A DNA stretch of 6,707 nucleotides from the NCBI GenBank assembly GCA_964408735.1, contig CAYPAX010000158.1:1-6707 (forward strand). The letters run 5' to 3'. Source of the DNA: UBA7887 sp964408735 (GTDB taxonomy: Bacteria > Pseudomonadota > Alphaproteobacteria > UBA7887). Shown piece after piece: positions 1 through 5,770 of the stretch. Below the pieces are notes generated by a model. That model saw nothing but the letters and a program-made list of their open reading frames with translations, made no database searches and was not told the origin of the DNA. Made by a program: the position numbers and the translations under genes. Each line of letters opens with the position of its first letter. Position 1 is the stretch's first letter.

Positions 1-50
1 ATTCATCGTCTGGGAGTGAGAATCAGCAAAGCCACTTAATCAACGGGCTG
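1..50 (+). repeat. Left copy of 50-bp perfect terminal inverted repeat
   Basis: Bases 1-50 are the exact reverse complement of bases 6658-6707, with no mismatch; the match stops at base 51 (A here, C in the other copy). The inner end reads CAACGGGCTG and the outer end ATTCATCGTC. Both copies lie exactly at the window ends. The repeat encodes no convincing protein: every frame is short. A perfect repeat of this length at both ends is what an assembler leaves when a contig runs into two oppositely oriented copies of the same insertion sequence. I do not recognise the element family, and no clear target-site duplication flanks the two copies. Confidence 0.95.
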
Positions 51-54
51 ATAG

Positions 55-1224
55 GTGATTGACACGCTGCGCATGATAATACCATCGGGGAGAGCATTGA
101 ATGGAAGCGAACGCCAAGCCGTGAGCGTGGAATATTCCGTGCGCGCCAATACTCCGATGCTTTGTCTGCTGGCGGCTCTTGTCGCCGGAGGCGTTCTCTT
201 CTTCGACCTCTCGGTACCGCTGGGTGTCGCCGCCGGAGTGCCCTATGTCGCGCTGGTGCTGCTCGGCGTCTGGTTTCCGAAAATTGGCCATGTCTTTGTC
301 CTCGCCAGCATCGGCACGGCACTCACGATCTTTGGCTATTTCATGTCGGAATCCGGTGGCATTCACTGGATGGTGCTTGCCAATCGTGCGATCGCGATCC
401 TCGCCATCTGGATCACGGCGATTCTGATTCTGCTGGAAAAAAACGCGGCGGAAGCGTTGCGCAAATCAGTGATCGAGGCCGAGCATGCCCGCAGGATGGC
501 CGAGGAAGCCAGTCATGCCAAGTCCGAGTTCCTCGCCTCCATGAGCCATGAGTTGCGCACGCCGCTTAACGCTGCGGTTGGCTTCGCCCAGTTGCTCCGC
601 GACTATGCCGAGCCGCCGCTGAAGGGCGAAGACCGGCAAGGGGTCGAACACATCCTCGATGCCTGCAAGCAGCTCCTCAGTCTGGTGGACAGTGTGCTCG
701 ACCTGTCGTCGATAGATGCCGGACGGCTGGACTTGCAGGTCGCTGACATCGAGGCCGGGCCCCTTGCCGGCGAATGCCTGACATTGATGCGACCGCTGGC
801 GGTCAAGCGCGACATCACCATGGCCAATGAGATCGCGGATAGCGTGAGCCTGCGTATCGCGGCCGATCCGCAGCGCCTGAGGCAAGTCATTCTTAACCTG
901 CTGTCGAACGCCGTGAAGTACAATCGCGACGGTGGCACGGTCACGGTTCGCGCGGCGCCCGGCGACAGCGGCATGGTGCGCATCAGTGTCGCCGACAGCG
1001 GCCCCGGCATTGCGCCGGAGCGGCAATCCGAGGTGTTCCAGCCGTTTTCGCGGCTCGGCGCCGAGATGGGTGCCATCGAGGGCACAGGCATCGGTCTGAC
1101 GATCAGTCTGCATTTGGTCGAAATGATGGGCGGGCGCATGGGTTTCGAAAGCGAACAGGGCGCCGGCAGTACGTTCTGGTTTGAGGTTCCCGCCGCCGTC
1201 GCCGAGCCGGCGCTCGCCGGCTGA
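55..1224 (+). CDS. Membrane-bound sensor histidine kinase (HisKA-HATPase)
   Basis: This is a two-component sensor kinase that would autophosphorylate on His and pass the phosphate to an unlinked response regulator. Numbered from the first GTG (389 aa), residues 34-127 hold about four hydrophobic segments with a G-V-P-Y motif near 61-64. A charged linker (about 128-157) leads to the HisKA domain with H-box SHELRTPL (164-171, His165). The ATPase domain has N-box ILNLLSNAVKYN (279-290), G1 DSGPGIA (314-320), F-box FQPFSR (328-333) and G2 GTGIGL (343-348). All catalytic motifs are intact. There is no PAS, HAMP or receiver domain, and no regulator gene in the window. The start is uncertain: the open frame begins at GTG 55, right after an in-frame TAG, and ATG 73, TTG 97 (with GGGGAG at 87-92) and GTG 121 are alternatives; the membrane domain begins only after GTG 121. 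Two sampled 60-base lines (301-420) are 58% GC, against 68% in one line of pyrC, so the gene may have a different history. The signal sensed cannot be told. Confidence 0.9.
   Translation: MIDTLRMIIPSGRALNGSERQAVSVEYSVRANTPMLCLLAALVAGGVLFFDLSVPLGVAAGVPYVALVLLGVWFPKIGHVFVLASIGTALTIFGYFMSESGGIHWMVLANRAIAILAIWITAILILLEKNAAEALRKSVIEAEHARRMAEEASHAKSEFLASMSHELRTPLNAAVGFAQLLRDYAEPPLKGEDRQGVEHILDACKQLLSLVDSVLDLSSIDAGRLDLQVADIEAGPLAGECLTLMRPLAVKRDITMANEIADSVSLRIAADPQRLRQVILNLLSNAVKYNRDGGTVTVRAAPGDSGMVRISVADSGPGIAPERQSEVFQPFSRLGAEMGAIEGTGIGLTISLHLVEMMGGRMGFESEQGAGSTFWFEVPAAVAEPALAG
87..124 (+). promoter_or_regulatory. Shine-Dalgarno GGGGAG and 7-codon upstream ORF ahead of the kinase
   Basis: GGGGAG (87-92) lies 8 bases before ATG 101, which opens a tiny frame, MEANAKP, ending at TGA 122-124. 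That stop overlaps GTG 121, an in-frame candidate start of the kinase, in the arrangement GTGA. The same SD lies 4 bases before TTG 97, another in-frame candidate. Either TTG 97 is the real start, or the short frame couples translation into GTG 121. This is inference from spacing alone. Confidence 0.3.
1205..1222 (+). other. Hairpin at the 3' end of the kinase gene
   Basis: AGCCGGCG (1205-1212) and CGCCGGCT (1215-1222) are perfect inverted arms separated by two bases, ending on the first base of the TGA stop codon. The palindrome CTGATATCAG follows directly (1221-1230). There is no T-run, so it is not a standard intrinsic terminator. It may stabilise the 3' end of the message, or may simply reflect GC-rich codons for E-P-A-L-A-G. 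Confidence 0.4.
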
Positions 1225-1331
1225 TATCAGATTGCGGGCGCGGGTGCTGCGCGGTTCTGTCCATGGACCGGGCTTCCCTTGGAAAACTTGATCCATGTTA
1301 AGGGCGCGCCGGAGCGAATTCTCTAGGTTCC

Positions 1332-1360
1332 TTGTCACCAAGTCTCCACTCCACTCGAAT
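1332..1360 (+). promoter_or_regulatory. Possible sigma-70 type promoter upstream of ruvX
   Basis: TTGTCA (1332-1337; five of six bases of the -35 consensus) is followed after exactly 17 bases by TCGAAT (1355-1360; four of six of the -10 consensus). Transcription would begin near 1367, only about 10 bases before the hairpin at 1376-1401. Such a start would place that hairpin at the very 5' end of the ruvX operon message. The -10 match is weak, and the rest of 1225-1375 contains nothing else I recognise. Confidence 0.25.
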
Positions 1361-1375
1361 CTCGCATCCGACTTT

Positions 1376-1410
1376 AAGCCCCGCACCTCGGTGCGGGGCT
1401 TTCTTTCTCT
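1376..1410 (+). terminator. Intrinsic terminator between the kinase gene and the ruvX operon
   Basis: An 11-bp perfect stem pairs 1376-1386 (AAGCCCCGCAC, closing A-T at its base) with 1391-1401 around a CTCG loop, followed by the T-rich tract TTCTTTCT. This is a textbook Rho-independent terminator on the + strand. It lies about 150 bases beyond the kinase stop codon and 25 bases before the ruvX start, so it most likely separates the kinase transcript from the downstream operon. It could alternatively act as an attenuator if transcription of ruvX starts upstream of it. Confidence 0.85.
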
Positions 1411-1434
1411 GCCGCCCCTGGGCATAAGGGCGGC
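1411..1434 (+). promoter_or_regulatory. GC hairpin masking the ruvX ribosome binding site
   Basis: GCCGCCC (1411-1417) and GGGCGGC (1428-1434) form a perfect 7-bp all-GC stem with a 10-base loop. The 3' arm ends on the base just before the ruvX ATG at 1435 and includes the GGG of the only SD-like stretch, AAGGG (1426-1430). If folded, it would hide the ribosome binding site. The hairpin is visible in the sequence; a regulatory role is inference. Confidence 0.45.
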
Positions 1435-1902
1435 ATGATTTTCAGCGACCTGACGCCATTCGCCGACGCGCTGCCTGCCGGGCGGCTGCTGGGGCTCGAT
1501 CTCGGAAGCAAGACTGTCGGCCTGGCGCTGTCCGACCCGGGCTGCGCCATCGCCACGCCCATGGAGACCGTGCGGCGGACCAAGTTCAACAAGGATGCGG
1601 AGCGTTTGGCGGCGACCTGCCGCGAGCATGCGGTGGTCGGTCTGGTGCTGGGGCTGCCGGTCAACATGGATGGCAGCGAGGGCCCGCGCGCGCAGTCCAC
1701 CCGCGCCTTCGCCGCCAATCTCGCCAAGCCCTTGCCGTTGCCGCTCTTGCTGTGGGACGAGCGGCTGTCGACCCAGGCCGTGACCCGCACCCTGCTCGAT
1801 GCCGACATGTCGCGTCGGCGCCGTGCCGAGGTCGTCGACAAGATGGCCGCCGCCTACATCTTGCAGGGCGCTCTCGACGCGCTTGCCGCGCGGCGCCGAT
1901 GA
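1435..1902 (+). CDS. ruvX: RuvX/YqgF: 16S rRNA 5'-processing nuclease, putative Holliday junction resolvase
   Basis: This 155-residue protein of the RNase H-like YqgF fold has the usual family length. Family members mature the 5' end of 16S rRNA in the cytoplasm; a Holliday-junction resolvase role is also proposed. Visible motifs are the N-terminal strand GLDLGSKTVGLALSD (20-34, metal-binding Asp22), LGLPVNMDGSEG (72-83), WDERLST (107-113, Glu109), and VDKMAAAYIL (134-143, Asp135), so the acidic active-site set is complete. ATG 1435 is the natural start because it places the first strand at the expected distance. The gene opens the five-gene unit, and its TGA overlaps the ATG of the transporter gene (ATGA), which suggests translational coupling. 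The upstream hairpin may restrict initiation. Confidence 0.95.
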   Translation: MIFSDLTPFADALPAGRLLGLDLGSKTVGLALSDPGCAIATPMETVRRTKFNKDAERLAATCREHAVVGLVLGLPVNMDGSEGPRAQSTRAFAANLAKPLPLPLLLWDERLSTQAVTRTLLDADMSRRRRAEVVDKMAAAYILQGALDALAARRR

Positions 1903-2807
1903 CGCCGATCCTGGCGGCACTGCTGCCGATCTTCGCCCTGATTGCCCTTGGAGCCGGCTTGCGCCGTATCGGCTTTCCCGGCGACGGCTTCTGGTACCCC
2001 CTCGAGCGCCTGATCTATTTTCTGCTGTTTCCGGCCCTGCTCGTCGATCGCCTGAGCCGCGCGCCCATCGATAGCCTCGCGCTTGGCCCCACCGTCGCGG
2101 CGATAGTGGCCGCGGTGCTGCTGCTGTCGGTCGTCTCGCTCTGGCTCGGCCGGGCGCTCGGCTTCACCGGGCCGGTGCGCGCCGTCGTGTTCATGGGCGC
2201 GACGCGCTTCAACACCTATGTCGGCCTGGCCGCGGCGGGCGCCTTGTACGGCAGCGAGGGGCTGACGCTCGCTGCCATGGTTCTGGCGATCTGGGTGCCC
2301 CTGGTCAATCTGCTTTCGGTCATGGTGCTCGCCGGCCTCGGCGAGCGGCGCGTGGCCCGCCGGGCGCTGCTGGCAGTGATCCTCAATCCCCTGATCATCG
2401 CCTGTGCCATCGGCATCGCCCTGGCGCTGTCGGGCCAAGGCCTGCCGCCTGTGCCTGGGCGAATCGTCGCCTCCCTGGCCGGCGCCGCCCTGCCGCTCGG
2501 CCTGTTGGCGGTGGGTGCCGGCCTCGACCTCGGCGGCATACGCGGGCGCGTATCCCCGCTGATGGTTGCGAGCGTCTGTAAGCTCGCCCTGTTGCCGGCA
2601 GCGATGCTGCTGGCCATGCCTGTGCTGGCTATCGACGGCCTGGCAGCGGCGGTACTGCTGCTTTTCGCCGCCTTGCCCGGCTCGCCCGCGGCCTATCTGA
2701 TGGCACGGCAGATGGGCGGCGACGCCCCGCTGATGGCCGCCATCGTCACGCTCACTACCCTGGTCAGCGCCGCGACGCTGCCACTTTGGCTGGCCATATC
2801 GATCTAG
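1899..2807 (+). CDS. AEC-family transporter (auxin efflux carrier/malate permease type)
   Basis: This 302-residue inner-membrane protein, almost wholly hydrophobic, fits the AEC/Mem_trans fold of about ten helices in two halves. Family signatures include ERLIYFLLFPALL near 36-48, RFNTYVGLA at 103-111 in the first half, the NPLI helix at 163-166, ALPLGLLAVGAGLDL at 197-211, and PGSPAAYLMARQMGGDA at 260-276. Known AEC proteins carry organic acids such as malate or malonate, or auxin in plants; the substrate here cannot be read from the sequence. The open frame extends upstream to 1752 inside ruvX, but ATG 1899 is preferred because it overlaps the ruvX stop and begins directly at the first helix (MTPILAALLPIFALI). 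It ends 28 bases before pyrB, so it is embedded in the pyrimidine operon. Confidence 0.9.
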   Translation: MTPILAALLPIFALIALGAGLRRIGFPGDGFWYPLERLIYFLLFPALLVDRLSRAPIDSLALGPTVAAIVAAVLLLSVVSLWLGRALGFTGPVRAVVFMGATRFNTYVGLAAAGALYGSEGLTLAAMVLAIWVPLVNLLSVMVLAGLGERRVARRALLAVILNPLIIACAIGIALALSGQGLPPVPGRIVASLAGAALPLGLLAVGAGLDLGGIRGRVSPLMVASVCKLALLPAAMLLAMPVLAIDGLAAAVLLLFAALPGSPAAYLMARQMGGDAPLMAAIVTLTTLVSAATLPLWLAISI

Positions 2808-2828
2808 CGGGCTTGCGCCGCGACGGGC

Positions 2829-2832
2829 GAGG
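2829..2832 (+). promoter_or_regulatory. Weak ribosome binding site of pyrB
   Basis: GAGG at 2829-2832 lies only 3 bases before ATG 2836 and 18 bases before the alternative ATG 2851. It mildly favours the upstream start. No SD-like sequence precedes ATG 2851. Confidence 0.35.
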
Positions 2833-2835
2833 TCT

Positions 2836-3801
2836 ATGATCCGGTTTTTGATGTCCAAGGCGGATCACACCACAGGCAACGAGCAGCCGCACCTTCTCGG
2901 CATTGCCGGCATGAGTGCGGCCGAGATCGAACGCATTCTCGATCTCGCCGAACGCTATGCCGTGCTCAACCGCGAAGCGGCGAAGAAGCTCGACCGGCTG
3001 CACGGGCGCACCCTGATAAACCTGTTTTTCGAAAGCTCGACGCGCACGCGCACTTCTTTCGAGCTCGCGGGCAAGCGGCTTGGCGCCGATGTCATCAACA
3101 TGCAGGCCTCCTCCAGCGCCATCAAGAAGGGCGAGACCCTGCTCGACACCGCAATGACGCTGAATGCCATGCATCCCGACGCGCTGGTCGTGCGCCACGG
3201 CGACGCAGGCGCCGCCAAGCTGTTGTCGGAGAAGGTCGAGTGCGCCGTCATCAATGCCGGCGACGGCAGCCACGAGCACCCGACCCAAGCCCTGCTCGAC
3301 GCGCTCACCATTCGCCGCCGCCGAGGCAAGCTCGGCGGCCTGACGGTGGCGATCTGCGGCGATATCCGCCACAGCCGCGTGGCGCGCTCGAACATCCACC
3401 TGCTCGATAGCCTGGGCGCCCGGGTGCGCCTGATCGCGCCGCCGACGCTTTTGCCGAACGCCGCCAGCCGGCTCGGCGTCGAAGTATTCCACGACATGCG
3501 CCAGGGCCTTGAGGGCTGTGACATCGTGATGATGTTGCGCTTGCAGACCGAGCGCATGAAGGGCTCCTACGTGCCTTCGGTGCGCGAGTATTTCCACTTC
3601 TGGGGCCTCGACGAAGACAAGCTGTCCCACGCCAAGCCCGATGCCCTGGTGATGCATCCCGGGCCCATGAATCGCGGCGTCGAGATCGACAGCCGGCTCG
3701 CCGACGATCTCACCCACAGCGTCATTCTCGACCAGGTCGAGCTCGGCGTGGCGGTGCGCATGGCCTGTCTCGACATGCTGGTCCGCGGAGACGGGGCATG
3801 A
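2836..3801 (+). CDS. pyrB: Aspartate carbamoyltransferase catalytic subunit
   Basis: PyrB condenses carbamoyl phosphate and L-aspartate to N-carbamoyl-L-aspartate, the first committed step of pyrimidine synthesis, in the cytoplasm. At 321 residues it has normal family length. Carbamoyl-phosphate binding motif ESSTRTRTSFE is at 66-76. The SSSAIKKGE loop (92-100) supplies the Ser and Lys that enter the neighbouring active site. Further motifs are DGSHEHPTQ (143-151), HSRVARS (179-185), RLQ (235-237, aspartate binding) and HPGPMNRG (274-281). Nothing essential is missing. ATG 2836 is used; ATG 2851 (MSKADH...) would cost five residues and is possible. The stop overlaps the ATG of the dihydroorotase gene (ATGA), as expected for partners that often form one complex. 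No regulatory-subunit gene pyrI is present, as is usual outside the enteric type. Confidence 0.97.
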   Translation: MIRFLMSKADHTTGNEQPHLLGIAGMSAAEIERILDLAERYAVLNREAAKKLDRLHGRTLINLFFESSTRTRTSFELAGKRLGADVINMQASSSAIKKGETLLDTAMTLNAMHPDALVVRHGDAGAAKLLSEKVECAVINAGDGSHEHPTQALLDALTIRRRRGKLGGLTVAICGDIRHSRVARSNIHLLDSLGARVRLIAPPTLLPNAASRLGVEVFHDMRQGLEGCDIVMMLRLQTERMKGSYVPSVREYFHFWGLDEDKLSHAKPDALVMHPGPMNRGVEIDSRLADDLTHSVILDQVELGVAVRMACLDMLVRGDGA

Positions 3802-5120
3802 GCGGCCGCGACGAGCGGCGCCAGGGGCGCGTCGCCTATGTCAACGCGCGGCTGGTCGACGGCAGCAGCGGGCTTGACGGTTCCGGCGAGGTGCTCACCG
3901 ACGACCGCCATATCGCCGATTTCGGCCCGAATCTGTTCCCGGAAGGCCCGCCGGAAGATGCCACGGTCGTCGACTGCGAAGGCGCCTGCCTGGCGCCCGG
4001 CCTGGTCGACATGCGCGCCCATTTGCGCGAGCCCGGCGCCGAGCACAAGGAGACGCTCGCCAGTGCCAGCCGGGCAGCGGCGGCGGGCGGCGTCACCAGC
4101 ATCGCCTGCATGCCCAATACGGAGCCGGTCATCGACCAGATCGCGCTGCTCGAATTCATCGCCCGGCGTGCGCGCGAGACCTCGATCGTCAAGATCTACC
4201 CCATCGCCGCCATCACCCGCGGCCTCGAAGGCAAGGAGCTGACCGAGATGGGCCTGCTGGCCGAAGCCGGTGCGGTCGGTTTCAGCGATGCCCACCGCCC
4301 GGTCATGAACAGCCGCGTGATGGCGCGGGCCCTGACCTATGCCAAACCTTTCGGCAAGCTGGTCATGCAGCATCCTGAAGACCTCGCACTGACCGCCAAC
4401 GGTGTCATGAACGACGGCGAGCTGGCGACGCGTCTCGGCCTGCCGGGCATGCCGGCGGAGGCCGAAGTGATCATCATCGAGCGCGACCTGCGGCTGGTGG
4501 CGCGCACCGGCGCGCCCTATCACGTGGCGCATCTGTCCACCGCCGCCGCGGTCGACGCCGTGCGCGGCGCCAAGGCCCGAGGCCTGCCCGTGACCTGCGC
4601 CACCGCGCCCCATTACTTCACCCTCAACGAGACCGCCTGCGAGGACTACCGTACCTTCGCCAAGGTGCAGCCGCCGTTGCGATCGGAAGCCGACCGCACC
4701 GCCATCGTCGCAGGCCTGGCGGACGGCACCATCGACGCCATCGCCAGCGACCATGCGCCGCACGACCAGGATTCCAAGCGCACCACTTTCGCCCAGGCCG
4801 CCTTCGGTATCATCGGGCTTGAGACCATGCTGCCCCTGGCGCTGGCGCTGGTGCATGGCGGGCACCTGACGCTGCCACAACTGATGGCGCGGCTCAGCGC
4901 CACGCCGGCGGACCTGCTCGGCCTTAAGCAGGGCCGGCTGGCGGCGGGTGCACCGGCCGACCTGGTGCTGTTCGATCCGGACAAGCCCTGGACCATCGAT
5001 GTGGACATGCTGCGCAGCAAATCGCTCAACGCGCCCTATGACGACCATCCGGTGCAGGGGCGGGTGTTGCGCACGGTGGTGCGTGGGCGCTGCGTCTACG
5101 ACGCCACGGAAGAGGCCTGA
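3798..5120 (+). CDS. pyrC: Dihydroorotase, PyrC type I, with one altered metal ligand
   Basis: This 440-residue amidohydrolase would cyclise carbamoyl-aspartate to dihydroorotate, the third pyrimidine step. After an N-terminal beta part come APGLVDMRAHLREPG (66-80), CMPNTEP (104-110), GFSDAHRP (161-168), QHPED (191-195), AHLSTA (244-249), APHYF (270-274), QPPLR (291-295), SDHAPH (317-322), and a C-terminal GAPADLVLFDP. The usual D-x-H-x-H motif reads D71-M-R73-A-H75, so the first zinc His is Arg (codon CGC, 4014-4016). The other expected ligands, H75, D164, H192, H245 and D318, are present. Strongly degenerate pyrB-linked homologues, as in Pseudomonas pyrC', are inactive scaffolds for aspartate carbamoyltransferase; this one lies between the active and the pseudo type. 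Its ATG overlaps the pyrB stop, and the plsY start is 2 bases beyond its own stop. Family assignment is firm; catalytic activity is not. Confidence 0.9.
   Translation: MSGRDERRQGRVAYVNARLVDGSSGLDGSGEVLTDDRHIADFGPNLFPEGPPEDATVVDCEGACLAPGLVDMRAHLREPGAEHKETLASASRAAAAGGVTSIACMPNTEPVIDQIALLEFIARRARETSIVKIYPIAAITRGLEGKELTEMGLLAEAGAVGFSDAHRPVMNSRVMARALTYAKPFGKLVMQHPEDLALTANGVMNDGELATRLGLPGMPAEAEVIIIERDLRLVARTGAPYHVAHLSTAAAVDAVRGAKARGLPVTCATAPHYFTLNETACEDYRTFAKVQPPLRSEADRTAIVAGLADGTIDAIASDHAPHDQDSKRTTFAQAAFGIIGLETMLPLALALVHGGHLTLPQLMARLSATPADLLGLKQGRLAAGAPADLVLFDPDKPWTIDVDMLRSKSLNAPYDDHPVQGRVLRTVVRGRCVYDATEEA
5111..5115 (+). promoter_or_regulatory. Ribosome binding site of plsY
   Basis: AGAGG lies inside the last codons of pyrC, 7 bases before GTG 5123. 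Good spacing, and the position just 2 bases after the pyrC stop, fix the GTG as the start of plsY and point to coupled translation. Confidence 0.6.
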
Positions 5121-5122
5121 GG

Positions 5123-5770
5123 GTGCCGGACCCGCTCGGAGGCTTCGCTTATACCTGGCCGCTCTACCTCACCGCGCTTATCGCCTATTTGATCGGCGCC
5201 ACCCCCTTCGGGCTGTTGCTGGCGCGCCTGGCCGGGCATGGCGATATCCGCAAGATCGGCTCCGGCAATATCGGCGCTACCAATGTTCTCCGCACGGGCA
5301 ACAAGGGCCTGGCGGCGCTGACCCTGCTGCTCGATGCGGGCAAGGGCTGGGCAAGCGCCGCCATCGCCGGCATTTGGGGGCCCGACACAGCGGTGGTGGC
5401 CGGGCTGTTCGCGGTGCTGGGCCATATGTTCCCGGTCTGGCTGCGCTTCCGCGGCGGCAAGGGCGTGGCGACGGTGCTGGGCGTGATCGCCGCCCTGGCC
5501 TGGCCGATCGCGCTGGCCTCGGCGCTGTTGTGGCTGGCAACGGCGGCGCTGTTCCGCTTCTCGTCGCTGGCCTCGATGGTGTCGGTGGTGGCCGCCCCGC
5601 CCCTGCTCGCCGGCATGCTGTCGCTGCAGAGGGATGGCGCCCTGCCCTATTGGCTACCGGGCGAGCCCCAGCATATCGAGCTTTTCGCCGTGCTTGCGGC
5701 ACTGGTGCTGCTGCGCCACCACGCCAATATCCGCCGCCTCGTCACGGGCCAGGAGCCGCGTATCGGCTGA
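5123..5770 (+). CDS. plsY: Acyl-phosphate:glycerol-3-phosphate acyltransferase PlsY
   Basis: PlsY is an inner-membrane enzyme that transfers the acyl group of acyl-phosphate (made by PlsX) to glycerol-3-phosphate, giving lysophosphatidate for phospholipid synthesis. It has 215 residues, typical of the family, with hydrophobic segments around 13-35, 62-84, 88-104, 115-165 and 185-198. The three conserved motifs are all present: SGNIGATNVLRTG (47-59), GHMFPVWLRFRGGKGVAT (100-117) and RHHANIRRLVTGQEPRIG at the C terminus (198-215). The start is GTG 5123, supported by AGAGG 7 bases upstream. It is the last gene of the + strand unit. In many alphaproteobacteria dprA follows plsY; here the next gene is convergent and unrelated. 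The stop codon directly touches that of the dioxygenase gene. Confidence 0.96.
   Translation: MPDPLGGFAYTWPLYLTALIAYLIGATPFGLLLARLAGHGDIRKIGSGNIGATNVLRTGNKGLAALTLLLDAGKGWASAAIAGIWGPDTAVVAGLFAVLGHMFPVWLRFRGGKGVATVLGVIAALAWPIALASALLWLATAALFRFSSLASMVSVVAAPPLLAGMLSLQRDGALPYWLPGEPQHIELFAVLAALVLLRHHANIRRLVTGQEPRIG

Noticed and set aside
59..80. TTGACA and GATAAT just inside the left repeat as a sigma-70 promoter
   Set aside because: Both hexamers match well, but only 10 bases separate them, far below the 15-19 needed. The next usable -10 (TACCAT, spacer 15) is weak.
1259..1268. Palindrome GTCCATGGAC as an operator
   Set aside because: It is an isolated 10-bp palindrome with no second copy and no nearby regulator gene. 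Such palindromes are expected by chance at this length across several kilobases.
1225..1375. A tRNA or small RNA gene ending in the terminator, prompted by CTCGAATC at 1354-1361
   Set aside because: The T-loop-like string lacks the TTC start and pairing arms, and no acceptor or anticodon stem can be drawn. An sRNA cannot be excluded but has no positive support.
466..1920. Long minus-strand open frame (484 codons) across the kinase and ruvX
   Set aside because: It lies antisense to two genes with clear family motifs, is Arg/Gln/His rich with no domain signal, and spans an intergenic region with a terminator. It is a high-GC shadow frame.
2764..3717. Minus-strand open frame of 317 codons over pyrB
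   Set aside because: It is antisense to a complete pyrB, with no recognisable motif and low-complexity composition typical of shadow frames.
3567..5048. Minus-strand open frame of 493 codons over pyrC
   Set aside because: It mirrors the third-position GC bias of pyrC and carries no family motif, so it is treated as a shadow.
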